Assembly: GCA_030704615.1 (NCBI GenBank)
Contig: CM060733.1
Coordinates: 16,246,001-16,310,000, forward strand
Reading direction: 5' to 3'
Origin: Takakia lepidozioides
Taxonomy: Eukaryota > Streptophyta > Takakiopsida > Takakiales > Takakiaceae
DNA: 64,000 nucleotides
Positions 33,260 to 44,053 of this stretch are shown here, piece after piece (within the stretch, counting starts at the first letter, position 1; the number at the start of each line of letters is the position of its first letter). The translations under genes and the position numbers were made by a program. Below the pieces are notes generated by a model, which was given only the letters and a program-made list of their open reading frames with translations, ran no database searches and was not told the origin of the DNA.

Positions 33260-34530
33260 ACAACGCTGACAATTGGCAAGAACATAGGCCCATTTGAGTA
33301 CCTGAACGTCCGGAAACTTGAACAACAAGTGCAGATCTGTTGGGGGCAAGACCACAACCCCTTAAGAACATTCAGAGTCAAGAGGCCACCATAACTTGAT
33401 CACACTAGTTTTAGGAATGTTTCAAGCCATAGCACACCCAAACTAGAGCAATTGCAAGGAGATAGGCCAATCTAAGTACGTGAACGTCCGGATACTTCAA
33501 AAACAAGTGCAGATCTGTTGGGGCCAGACCACAACCCCTTAAGAAAATTCAGAGCTCAAGAAGCCACCATACCTGATCACACTAGTTGTTAGAAATGTTC
33601 AAGCCATAGCACATCACAACTGGAGAAATTGCCAAGGAGATAGGCCCATCTGAGTCCGAATGTCGGAAACTTGAACAACAAGTGCAGATTTGTTGGCGGC
33701 CAGACCACAACCCCTTAATGAGATTCAGAGCTCAAGAGGCCACCATACCTTGATCACACTAGTTGTTAGAAATGTTTCAAGCCATAGCCCACCACAATTG
33801 GAGCAATTGGCAAGAAGAGAGGCCCATCTGAGTACCTGAACGTCCGGATACTTGAATAACAAGTGAGATCTGCTGGGGGCCAGAACCACAACCCTTAGAA
33901 AATTCAGAGCTCAAGAAGCCACCATACCTTGATCACACTAGTTGTTAGAATGTTTCAAGCCATAGCACATCACAACTGGAAAAATTGCCAAGGAGATAGG
34001 CCCATCTGAGTACCCGAACGTCCGGAAACTTGAACAACAAGTGCAGATTTGTTGGTGGCCAGACCACAACCCCTTAATGAGATTCAGAGCTCTAAAGGCC
34101 ACCATACCTTGATCACACTAGTTGTTAGAAATGTTTCAAGCCATAGCCCACCACAATTGGAGCAATTGGCAAGAAGAGAGGCCCATTTGAGTACTTGAAC
34201 GTCCGGATACTTGAATAACAAGTGCAGATCTGCTGGGGGCCAGACCACAACCCCTTAAGAAAATTCAGAGCTCAGAAGGCCACCATACCTTGATCACACT
34301 AGTTGTTAGAAATGTTTCAAGCCATAGCACACCACAACTGGAGCAATTGCCAAGGAGATAGGCCTATCTGAGTACCTGAACGTCCGGAAACTTGAACAAC
34401 AAGTGCAGATTTGTTGGGGGCCAGACCACAACCCCTTGAAAATTTTTATGGCTCTAAAGGCTAGCATATCTTCATCACCCTACTTGCTACAAATCCACCA
34501 AGCCATAGCACACCCAAATTGGAAAAATTG
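33260..34530. repeat. Satellite array, ~175-181-bp monomer, seven units
   Basis: CGTCCGGA(A/T)ACTTGAA recurs near 33307, 33487, 33661, 33842, 34019, 34201 and 34381. Each unit contains CAGATCTGTTGGGGGCCAGA, ATCACACTAGTTGTTAGAAA and CAAGCCATAGCAC. Variants GGAAACTTGAACAAC and GGATACTTGAATAAC alternate, implying a dimeric higher-order unit of about 357 bp. The final unit is degraded. Confidence 0.92.
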
Positions 34531-34880
34531 GCATGCAGATAGGGCACAACATAAATGAATGGGACTCGGTCTGGCTTCACCCCCTGCTGATGTGCATTTG
34601 CTCACAGGTCTCCAAAGCCTCCATCCCCCATATCCATGATGTGCATGTCCTGCAATCATAGCACTCCAGAACACCACATCTCGTTTGCCCATTAAACACT
34701 TCATTTGCATCCATAGTGCTCCCACATTTGGCATACATATCAACAAGGGTATTGTTCAGAATGACATCTGGTACTATTCCAGCCTTGACGATGTCACCAT
34801 GGACCTCTTTTTCCTTCATGAATATATAAATGGTTGAGCCCTAGAATACAACTTCCTGGCAATGGTGCAAAGAATCGGCA
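34480..34880 (-). pseudogene. Pentatricopeptide repeat (PPR) protein fragment
   Basis: The minus strand reads VHGDIVKAGIVPDVILNNTL, VDMYAKCGSTMDANEVFNG and, in another frame, VFWSAMIAGHAHHGYG. These are hallmark P/L/S repeats of plant organellar RNA-editing PPR proteins. Only about three repeats remain, with frame changes, and nothing of the family's 400-900-residue length or DYW domain is present. It overlaps the last degraded satellite unit. Confidence 0.85.
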
Positions 34881-36172
34881 ACAGAAGACCCAAGCCTGGA
34901 GCGACCTACTGCAACAAAAGCATGAGAAATGAAGAGGGTGGGAGCGAGATTGATGGAGAGTTGGAGAGCGCTTGGGTGTGGACTAAGGAGAAGCAGACAA
35001 TGTGAAAGAAAGATGGGGTAGAGAGGCGGGTGGAGAGGACAATATTATGAAAAAGCTAGGAAGCTGTCGAGCTTCAACCCTCCCCGCATCAATTGCGCGC
35101 ATGTCTCCAAAGCTGTTGAGCTCAACCCTCCCCGCATCGCTTGAGCGCAGGTGGTCTCCAAAGCTTCCATCTCGGACCCTAGCTATGCACGTGCAAATCA
35201 TCCCACGACACAAACAAAGAAAACGACCAAGTCCAAGACTCATCGTTCAACACACAACCCCGCAACCCTAAATCCATTTTGAATGATTTTGAACTTTTAT
35301 TGGATAGTACACTTTTTGTTACCCCAGTGGTTTGGTGCTCAAATCCTGCTACGTCATTTTTATATGTGGTACGGTATGTGAATTTCACTTTATTGTAATA
35401 GTACAATGTTAACTTTTATATGAAGTGATAGTAGAAATCGATAAAGGCAGGCCAAAATGAACTAATTAATATGACCAAATTTAAATTATGTAATGTATGT
35501 TTGGCCATATCCGGGTCATATGAAACCTGTTTGACATAGTTTTTAGGGGGATAGCTTCAGGGCTTACAATGCTACCCACCTACACCTCATTTTTGGGCTC
35601 TTACAAAAAGTCTATAGATTTTTCCAAAGTATATTAGATTATCTATTTTTTTAAATAAAAAATAAAATAAAACACCTATGAGCTACAGCTCACAAATCAG
35701 GCTTATCTACGAGATGTGACATATAAAAAATTGAATGAAATATAAACAAATGTTGTCAAGCCTTGTAGTGAGTTCAATTATTTGGAAATTTTATATTTTT
35801 GGAACTGGCTTAACTTATTTTCATTCTAAAATTCATCGTTGAAGTTTGGACATTGGAGAAAATAAATTTTTTGATGGTCTACGGGCACCCTCTACCTTAT
35901 CAGATCAGCCCATACCTAGGTCATTAGATGGTGCCACGGCTCTAAGTGGAGAAGAGCTGGCTATGTTGGATACCATATTTCAAGCTAGTTTCGTATGACC
36001 AAACATTGTTCCAGTTGAGGAAAGTGCTTCAGAGAATGGATACTGTGATTCAGATTCAGAATAAAGTTGATTGTTTGGAACCATTTGTTCAATAGCATCA
36101 TCCTACAATGATTTGGACACTTGTATATTTTTTAAAGTCTGCCACAAGTGCACAAACCACTTAGGGTATGGG
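34881..36172. other. Intergenic, no gene recognised
   Basis: AT-rich; ORFs near 35000-35270 overlap on both strands and show no domain. Around 35900-36060 a short peptide-like stretch next to the Copia gag may be further decayed Copia sequence. Confidence 0.45.
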
Positions 36173-37052
36173 TCAACATTGGTTGACTGCCATATAAGCT
36201 CGAGGCTGAGGCAGTTGGGCATCTCCTATGGTGGGGTTCGGGAGCAAGCCACCAGCGTCATCACCCTCCGGACATTCACGGGACCAGTTACCCAGCTTCT
36301 TACACTTCCAGCAGGGTGTAACCTTCTTCTGCTCAGCAATAAGCCGGCGCCGCTCTTGGCGTTGCTCGTACGTCAACTGTGGCTGGTTGCCATTACTAGC
36401 GGTTGTGTTATTGGTGGATCCCTTGCTAAACGAAGCGACATAGGCAGAGGAGACCTTAGACTCTAACTGTGCGGATTCTTGCTCTTCGGCACTGAGCAGT
36501 CTGGACTCTTGACGAATGAGACGAATGGTGAGATTACTGAGGGTGGCGTCATCAACGTTGTCCCATGAAGAAAGAAAATTGACATACTTGGGAGGAAGGT
36601 TAGCAATAATCTTGGCGATTGTTAGTGACGGTACTGTCGCCCATGTTGACAAGCTGAGACTTAATGATTTTGAGTTTGCCAAGAAAAGATGTTATAGTGT
36701 CGTCGCTATCCATCTTACACTTGTAGAAACGTTGCTGTACATGGTGCACAGACTCATGGGCTTGCTGATCATGGAGCAGTTTTAGCTCATCCCAAATAGC
36801 CTTTGAGGTGGTGCAGTCCATGAGGACTTCGAGAATACTCTCATCGACTGCTTTACAGAGCAGGGAGGTACATTGATTGTCCTTCTGGATCCAATCGCGC
36901 TGGGCTTCGCCAGCATCAGGTTTAGGGACGGTGCCATCAACAATGCCCATCAGATCCTGGCCAAGGAGTATGGCACGGATCTGAAACTTCCACAGATGGA
37001 AGTTCATTCCATTATAGAGCTTGACGTTCCGCAACTCGGCGGTGGTATCCAT
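36173..37052 (-). pseudogene. Copia gag (second family)
   Basis: The first ORF (36600-37052) has YNGMNFHLWKFQIRAILLG, the WxxxxxxxL start of Copia gag (UBN2-like), and VQQRFYKCKMDSDDTITSFL. A second frame (36173-36682) has IANLPPKYVNFLSSWDNV and the zinc knuckle CWKCKKLGNWSREC. One frameshift near 36620 separates them. No protease follows. The family differs from the Copia inside the GPAT repeat. Confidence 0.85.
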
Positions 37053-37224
37053 GGTGCACTATGACGTATTGGACTATTACTTTGGTAAACGTGCTGTAGA
37101 CACAGCAAAAAATAGGACACGTACTGTGAACACAGTACTTCACGCGTGGGGTATACTGGAAGGAATAAAAGGCCATTTTCCTGAGCTACTGCGCTACAGG
37201 ATGCGTGTCTGTGGGCCCATAACC

Positions 37225-37585
37225 TATTGTAGTCTCAAGAAAAGATCAACATACAAAGTGAAAAAAGGCACAAGCAGGGATTGACACAGGCAAACGCTTA
37301 CGAGACAAGAGTAAAGATAAGGCCCTGATTCTCTTGATTAAAGTACACGAGCAGTACAGAAAAGCTCAAGCTGACATTGACACAGCTCACACGCTTGATA
37401 CTACGGTTCTTGGAGCAAAGCAAACAGCACACACGCCAAGCTAGAGAGAGAGAGAGTTAAAAGGGGGAAAAACGGGGAATATACACCCAGACGGCCAGGG
37501 AGGGAAAAGCCAGATCATGATGGTTGGCACAGGGGTTTAAAAGGGGCCTACGTGGTGATGTACAAAGGTTTGCATTCTACATAGC
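37225..37585 (-). repeat. Probable Copia LTR between RNase H and gag
   Basis: On the minus strand this starts near TGTAGAATGCAAACC and ends near GACTACA. It contains TATATTCCCC and a CT-rich run and is followed by GGTTATGGGCCCA, a primer-binding-like segment, before the gag leader. RNase H upstream and gag downstream bracket it. The edges are approximate. Confidence 0.5.
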
Positions 37586-37860
37586 CGAGCTGGACATTCC
37601 AGCTGTACAGTTACCTCTCACGTAATGATTACAACACAATGTACTCAGATTTGGTTGTGCTTCCCGACGTACAAGGTGCTTCTGGCTGAGCCATGTTACA
37701 TGGCCGTTGTTGAGGAACAAAACAACTCCACTGTATGACTTCCGATCATCAATATCAGCCGCATAGTCAGAGTCACAGTACGCAGTCAAGACATGTGGAT
37801 ACAGTACACAAAAGGATACGCAAAGCGAGACTCTGTGTATCGCTCGATCTCCCATCTGCG
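37577..37860 (-). pseudogene. Copia RNase H end
   Basis: The minus strand reads LTAYCDSDYAADIDDRKSYSG and VVLFLNNGHVTWLSQKH, the standard start of Copia RNase H. It ends within about 20 codons after that, close to the LTR. Reverse transcriptase is not seen upstream of it in the window. Confidence 0.85.
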
Positions 37861-39402
37861 TTCAACTTCAACTTATAGATCTCTTTTCAGCTGATACGTT
37901 TCCGACCTGGGGGTAATGGCTGCAATTCTCATGTATTGTTTTCAAGCATAAACTTTGCATTCATTGTCTGCTTCCACGTACTGATCTATTTCATTCGTTA
38001 ATGCATGGCTCACTGACCTTAGCTATTACCAAGAAAACTACAACATACACAAGCACATATGTAAAAGCTAAAGTGCATCCTGCAAAAGCTGATCACGAGA
38101 AGACAAAATATTAAGTAAAAGTGGAGCATTGCTCTCTATGTCCATGTACCAGTTATAGTAGAGTTCTCACACAATTTGGATGAGTGACCTTTTATAAGTG
38201 GGGTACTAGTTCTTGATTAGTTACTTGATCAAGAAGGCTTATCAAGAAGGCTTATTAGGAAGGCTACCGTATGTCGTAGAATAAATACATCCAATACTTC
38301 ACTCTTTTTCGTCAACGACATCATCATGTGGAAGATTAATAGAAGCAATCTCTAACATGCGGATGTGTACAAATGGTGCATGACAAGTGCATGACAAACT
38401 GGATAGATGTGTTCGTTTGCATAATTTGCGTCTATTTGCAAATGCTCATCACGTGTGTAAGTCGTATGATAACATTGACCAAGTTCATTTGGGTGACATT
38501 GACAGCACTATCATGAGACCTGAAGTAGTCCAATTGCTTAAATTACAAACCTTTGATCACTTACTATCCTCAATTACAAGGTTGGAACTTGCGTGTACAG
38601 ATGGTCGATGGAATCAACAAGATGTTGGCTCCTTTTCTCAGTGGCTTTGGCATGCATTGTCTTATCACGAGCCTGAAAATAGCTACGTTTAACTCTTATA
38701 TCTCCCACAGATCGGCCTCATCTGTTAATTGAACTTGGAGTCATGGAGACGGCTTGTGTTGTGATTGGGTTGATGGGGGGTTGCTTGTAGAGTCACTGGG
38801 TCAAGATAGGGGTGACCTGGTGGGATATGAAGTACATTGTGCATTGTCACTGGAACGTCTTTTTTGTGCACTGTGGTTGTAGGGAAACATCCAAGTTTTG
38901 CCATCATGGCAAATTTTAGGAGCATATTCATCTTCACCATATCTTTGGCTCTTCTCATTCAAGTTTATAGCATCTTCAAGTATGAGCCCTTATATGCGGT
39001 ATCCACCTATATTGTCAATTTTTTGCTGTCACAACAAATCATCATATTCCTAATTGCTATTAGTGAGAATGGACCAGACAAACATATAAAGGCTCATCTA
39101 TATATTCCAAGTCTTATTACAAAAAATCCGAATCTCTATAGGTTATTTACCATAAAAAGTTACCACATTTCATTAAAAAAAAAGGCGTCATGGATTTTTT
39201 TTTTCGTAAGATTCATAACAATATTAAAAAAAAAATGACTTACCCAAAATGTGCTTTGAGGGATGAAGAATCTAGAATGAAAACATTCAATCAAAAGTAT
39301 TAAGTTAAACAATATTGACGTCCTATTTTGAGCCTCTAAAATAGCTATGTTCGTAAAGTCATGTATGAAATGAAATTATTTGAAATAACAAAATTACCTT
39401 CC
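37861..39402. other. Intergenic, no gene recognised
   Basis: ORFs at 38387-38692 (+) and 38837-39238 (+, rich in I/F/K) have no recognisable domain and AT-rich composition; I do not call them genes. Confidence 0.45.
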
Positions 39403-39406
39403 TTAA

Positions 39407-40181
39407 CCCCTAAAGGACGACGCGACTCTTTTTGCCACGCTCCAGTTTGATAGTGGATGGAAGTGAACCCTAAAGATAAATTGTGGATGTCAGAGAGGAG
39501 CACGTGTGGGAATTTACAGTGCCAATAAATCATAAAGGCTATGCTCCCTAGAATTTTTCAAAGTGCCAAGGGGTCAGAAAATCCAGTGTTAAAGCACCAT
39601 TGACCTGCCTACGTGGCAGCCAAATGGGCAATCTTCGAAAAACATCTAGGGCTGAAAATTTATCATAATCCCAAATTTTTTGGACAGGGCACATTGAAAT
39701 GTTACTGGGCACTTACTTACCAGAGGAATTGGAAAACATATATCATCTCATGGGTGTAATTGTGAAAGAAGCCAAAACAAGACAATTTACCACCCCAGAT
39801 TTCACATACAAAGCAGCCTATCTGAATTTTTGGAATTTTGGTCTGATTTTTGTGGGAGGCAGTGGTTTAGGTGCCATATAATTAGATTATGGAGGGCCTT
39901 TGTCTAGGAAAATTCAACTCGATATTGTAATATTATGGTCAAACAATTTGCATGCAATTTTTGAATACACTTACAAATTGGGGCATATTATTTTGTTATA
40001 ATCTCCCAAATGTAATGGTCAATTTGCCTACATTTTTTACAGGACGTGAACATAGTAGATATGCACATAAGTATAAGGTTCATCCCCCTGGATGATTGGG
40101 GGTAAGAAGTTATACCCCCATCCATAAGTGTATATACTCTTTTTTAGTGGGCCCACCAAAAAATAGCTCGTCCTTTAAGGG
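39407..40181. mobile_element. 775-bp TTAA-flanked non-autonomous element with piggyBac-like ends
   Basis: The ends are inverted repeats CCCCTAAAGGACGA (39407-39420) and TCGTCCTTTAAGGG (40168-40181, reverse complement CCCTTAAAGGACGA; one mismatch). Both abut TTAA (39403-39406, 40182-40185). The CCCTTAAA tip matches the nearby piggyBac TIR. No transposase is encoded. Its end lies only 46 bp from the start of the full piggyBac element. Confidence 0.85.
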
Positions 40182-40846
40182 TTAAACATGTTAGTTTATG
40201 TTAGATGAAGGGTGGATAGAAGTTTAACCCTTAAACGCCCAGAAGCCCGGTTTGGGCCTTTGAAATCAGGAAATTTGCAATAACTTCACAGGATCTTAGC
40301 CATTTTTTTTGAGTTTTGGATATGTTATGCCCAGCCACCTGGGCTAATCTGAACCGTTGGGCGATTTTCCCTGATCAAGGTTAGGGTTCCGGAATTGCTG
40401 CGAGAGTGGCGGGGGGTCAGCTCCCGCCATTTTGCTTCTCTCTCCCAAACACTGTGCTCTGGGTCCCGCGCTTTCTGAGTTCCTCGCGCGAGTTGGAGGG
40501 TGCTTGCAGGTGGCCGTTTGGATTCCTTGCAGGTTGCCGTTGCGTTTCCTTGCTCTTGTCTCCTTCTATAACTGAAGCTCCCGCCGTCGCTGCATTAGGA
40601 AGCTCTTAGCATTCAAGGCGTTGTTGGCTCATTGCGGCTAGTATGACACCTCTCTTCTATTGCCTGTCATCAAGCTTTGTTTCTTCATGTATATTGTAGA
40701 TGCGAGCTTCTTCTTGCATTGAAGGCTTTGCTTCATTCCTGTAGGCTTGCAGGCAGAGGAACTTAGGGAGACAAGTTGCCAAGATTCCCTGTTGTCATTG
40801 AAGGAGAAAGAAGGCCCGTTACTGGTGACTATATAGGAGAGGAAAC

Positions 40847-41233
40847 ATGGGTTCTGCAGACATGCCTCCAGCAGCTCCTGTGCATTTGCTAGAAGAGTCT
40901 CTTGTTATTGGCAATTAGGCTCGCGCTTTGGGCGCCTCTCCAGAGCAAGTCGCCCAATTGATTGGGTGTTTGAATGAGGATTATCTTATGTGCTTGAAGA
41001 GGCCCAAGCGGGTGAAGTGGCCCGCATTTCCAAAACCAGCCAATTTTCGGTACCTATTTCGTCGTCAGGCTGCGGAGATTCTCGGGTGGGTTGATCGTAA
41101 AGAGGAAGGTGATCCACATGGCTTTTCTCCTGAGGTAAATGAGTGTTTGAGGCTATCTGTGTGGCCTGATTTTGATGGATCCTCATCTGCCACCAACGAT
41201 GAGACTGAAGGTAGTAGCAAGGTCCAGAGGTAA
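40847..41233 (+). CDS. Possible upstream exon of the piggyBac transposase
   Basis: An ATG at 40847 opens a frame with one in-frame TAG at 40916. It then continues through LIGCLNEDYLMCLKRPKRV and WPDFDGSSS to a stop at 41233, in a different frame from the main ORF. A GTAAGAAC donor-like site lies at the end (41231). It could be a 5' exon, or an N-terminal extension lost to a frameshift. Evidence is limited to composition and position. Confidence 0.35.
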
Positions 41234-43334
41234 GAACGATTATGGGCATGTGAGACTTGATGACATTGCGAGTTCAATTTCTGGTTTTGATTCGGGTCTT
41301 GCATATTCTCTGCGTAGTTCTCAAGTTGCTAGAGATGTTGCAGGTCATAGCCAATCTTGGGAAGATCTAGGGGTGCTGGGATCCACTGTAAAGGTTGCAA
41401 TGAACCATTTGTACCTGCCTAACATGGCTTCTTCTTCCAACGTCCAAGAATTTGGTTATGGTACTGTCGTGGACAAGTCGTGGGACATTGTGAGTGCGTC
41501 TGATACATATGTTGTCTCCTTCTTTGCTGGGCTTGGGGTGCATACCGTGCCCTCTCATGTTTGCCTTCCTGTGGACCTTGACGAGCCTATGCCAGTTACA
41601 GTAAGTGCCATGCTTGGTTTGGATGATGTTGTTGAGAACACGGTAGGGTCTGAATCTGAGACAGAATGTGACTCGGACTCTGACTATGATCCGGTAGAGG
41701 AAGAGAGAGGTAATCCAGATGCTGGTCAGGATCCAGACTTGTGGGATTACTGTGTGGACACTGGAAATGCGGCCCATGAGCTCGGGCTTTATGATTTGGC
41801 TGAATCTTGGCGTGAATGGCCACCGAAAGATAAATTCGCAGATGACATGTGGAATTCACAGTGCACAGAGCTGCCTCAGGTAACGTGGAGTGGGGGGGAG
41901 ACGGATCATAAGGTGCCTTTGGATGATAGTGCTCTCCCTGTAGATTTTTTCAATTTGTTCTGGCCGGCACCTGTGATGCGGAAAATCTGCAGAATGACAA
42001 ACCTGTATGCCCAGACCTTATATAGAAGGGGGCAAATGAAGGGGGGAGAGTGGTGGTATCCTGTGAGTGTTGTGGAATTGAAGGCGTGGTTGGGAGTTCA
42101 TATTCTCATGGGAATCAAGAGATTGCCCAACACAAGATGTTACTGGAAATGTAACAATGAGTTCTTCAAGTGTCCTTCCATTATGCGCATCATGAGTCGC
42201 AATAGATGGGAAGCAATTTTGAGGTGTTTGCACCTAGTGGACAACCGGTTAGTGGAGGTGGATAAATCAGCCCCTGCTTATGATAAAATCGCAAAGACCC
42301 GTTGGTTGTTAGACCAGCAAAATGACTTGTATGCTCGCTACTGGCAACCCGATCAAAACCTGTGTGTGGATGAGATGATGGTGAAGTACAAAGGTAAGTA
42401 CTCTAACCTGCAGCAGTATATGAGCAAAAAACCAGTGAAATGGGGTATAAAGTGGTGGTGCTTGGCTGGTGCCAAAAGCCGATATGTTCACAAGATGGAG
42501 GTGTACCTTGGCCGTGATGATGCAATTGATTTGACACACGGGCAGGGATATTCTGTTGTAACCAGACTGCTGGCTGGTTTTGAGGGGAAAGGGCACATAG
42601 TGACCATGGATAATTTCTTTACTAGTCCTATTCTTTTCTATGACTTGGCTGTCCAGAATATCTATGCTACTGGTACTGTGAAGACAACTCGGGTGGGATT
42701 CCCTTCATGTCTTGATTTTGGAAAGAGAGGAGAGAGAAGCACTATGCAGTACCGCATGCATAGATCTAACAAATTGGTGGCACTGTCTTGGTTTGACAAC
42801 AAACCAGTCACATTGTTGAGCACTGCTTGCAGCCCTGTGGGGGCAGATTGCTTCATTGAGCGGTGGCACAACGGTGCTCGCCGCATGGTCCCCACTTCCC
42901 CCATTGTGAAGCACTATCAAGAACACATGAGGGGGGTTGATGTGCAGGATCAATTGAGGGGCTACTACAATGTGCAAACGCGTGATTACAAGTGGTGGCA
43001 CTGCTTGTTCTTTCATAGCATTGACACATCGCTGGTGAATTCTTATTTGTTGTATCTGGCTTGGATGAAAGAGAAGGACAGGAAGCCGCGGTCTCATGCG
43101 CTCTTCAACATTCAAGTGGCCAATGGGTTGATTGTCGGGTGGGTTGCTCCCATGAGAACTGTCTTGGAAGGGGCTTCTGTTCCAAACCCGGGAGCACTTC
43201 ACTTCTCCCAAAAAAGTGCTAGGAGAAGGAAGTGTGTCGAGTGTGGTGCCCGACAAAGGTTTTTTTGTGCCTTGTGTGGAGATGTTAGCATCTGTTTGGG
43301 GACCTGCTTTGTGAAACGTCACAGCCTGGTTTGA
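41175..43334 (+). CDS. piggyBac transposase (DDE_Tnp_1_7 family)
   Basis: This cut-and-paste transposase acts on the element's own TIRs in the nucleus and inserts at TTAA. The ORF (first ATG 41175, 719 codons; the open frame begins one codon earlier) has an acidic region at about residues 160-190. The DDD core carries Asp in CVDEMMVKYKG (D400), VTMDNFFTS (D480) and RGVDVQDQLRGYY (D590/D593), counted from 41172. The C-terminal Cys-rich zinc domain is KCVECG...FFCALCGDVSICLGTC (688-712), as in active piggyBac proteins. Length is in the family's usual range (about 550-720). No stops or frameshifts occur. Nearby TTAA elements with similar ends could be mobilised in trans. Confidence 0.93.
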   Translation: MDPHLPPTMRLKVVARSRGKNDYGHVRLDDIASSISGFDSGLAYSLRSSQVARDVAGHSQSWEDLGVLGSTVKVAMNHLYLPNMASSSNVQEFGYGTVVDKSWDIVSASDTYVVSFFAGLGVHTVPSHVCLPVDLDEPMPVTVSAMLGLDDVVENTVGSESETECDSDSDYDPVEEERGNPDAGQDPDLWDYCVDTGNAAHELGLYDLAESWREWPPKDKFADDMWNSQCTELPQVTWSGGETDHKVPLDDSALPVDFFNLFWPAPVMRKICRMTNLYAQTLYRRGQMKGGEWWYPVSVVELKAWLGVHILMGIKRLPNTRCYWKCNNEFFKCPSIMRIMSRNRWEAILRCLHLVDNRLVEVDKSAPAYDKIAKTRWLLDQQNDLYARYWQPDQNLCVDEMMVKYKGKYSNLQQYMSKKPVKWGIKWWCLAGAKSRYVHKMEVYLGRDDAIDLTHGQGYSVVTRLLAGFEGKGHIVTMDNFFTSPILFYDLAVQNIYATGTVKTTRVGFPSCLDFGKRGERSTMQYRMHRSNKLVALSWFDNKPVTLLSTACSPVGADCFIERWHNGARRMVPTSPIVKHYQEHMRGVDVQDQLRGYYNVQTRDYKWWHCLFFHSIDTSLVNSYLLYLAWMKEKDRKPRSHALFNIQVANGLIVGWVAPMRTVLEGASVPNPGALHFSQKSARRRKCVECGARQRFFCALCGDVSICLGTCFVKRHSLV

Positions 43335-43404
43335 GACAATGTCAGTTGGAATTCATGGCTAGAATTCATGGCAATGTGAGTTCATGGCTGCAAAGAGGTG
43401 GTAG

Positions 43405-43520
43405 ATTGCTTTAGTGGTTAGTCCCCTTGCCAAGTGGGGGTGCACACAAGGGGGGATCCTCCCCCTTGTGTTCATGTGTGAGCTGCCAGTTGGGGCAGCT
43501 TAGTGGGTTCAAACCCTACT
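43405..43520 (+). other. tRNA-like segment with A- and B-box resemblance
   Basis: TTTAGTGGTTAGTCC (about 43410-43424) resembles a pol III A box and GGGTTCAAACCCT (about 43505-43517) a B box. The boxes are about 90 bp apart, long for a tRNA. Two palindromes lie between (ACAAGGGGG/CCCCCTTGT and AGCTGCC/GGCAGCT). It could be a decayed tRNA-derived SINE or chance. No cloverleaf is convincing. Confidence 0.3.
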
Positions 43521-44053
43521 CACACATTGTTCCTTGGTGTGAGGAGGGTAGGAGTGGGGTGGTGGGATATCTTGCTTTGCAAAGCGCTTGCTGCAGCAAA
43601 CACTCCAGGGTACAGGTAGCATTGGCATTTTTCCAAAGAACACTAAATCCTCAATTTTGACCCACTCTGCTTTGAACAAATGTCAGCAGCCCATTTTTTG
43701 TCCAAATTGCATTTTGTTTTCTGCAATGGATGTGAGATCCCACCAGATGAATGGGGAGCAGAATCAACTCATTTGGAAATCATCCCGTCACCCATTTCTG
43801 CAAATTACTCATTCTAATTTACAATTTTGGTATGTGGGTCCCAAAAAAGGGCCCCAGTCTCAACGGTGGCATTTTCTGGATTTTCATCTGATTTCCCTCA
43901 AAATTGGCATGCACCTGCATCAGTTAGGTACGCTTCTGGTGTGCGGTCAAAATTTTCAAACTCCAAATTTTTCGAAAATTACACCTGTTTTTAGCACCAG
44001 GGGTCAGGTTTTTGGAAAAAGTCAAAAATAAGTACTGGGCGTTTAAGGGTTAA

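Larger units (their letters stand above)
40228..44049 (+). mobile_element. piggyBac transposon, apparently complete
   Basis: Perfect 15-bp terminal inverted repeats CCCTTAAACGCCCAG (40228-40242) and CTGGGCGTTTAAGGG (44035-44049) are each flanked by TTAA (40224-40227, 44050-44053), the diagnostic piggyBac target site. The 3822-bp element holds one long transposase ORF with all catalytic residues. Perfect TIRs and an open frame suggest recent activity. Confidence 0.95.

Noticed and set aside
33260-34530. CRISPR array
   Set aside because: The repeats are about 180-bp satellite monomers without spacers, in a eukaryotic genome.
38387-38692. 101-codon ORF
   Set aside because: No recognisable motif; kept only as part of an uncharacterised stretch.
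38837-39238. 133-codon ORF with hydrophobic stretches
   Set aside because: AT-rich sequence with long A and T runs gives I/F/K-rich translation; no domain, no conservation evidence.
42705-43322. 205-codon ORF antisense to the piggyBac transposase
   Set aside because: Shadow frame opposite a conserved transposase domain.
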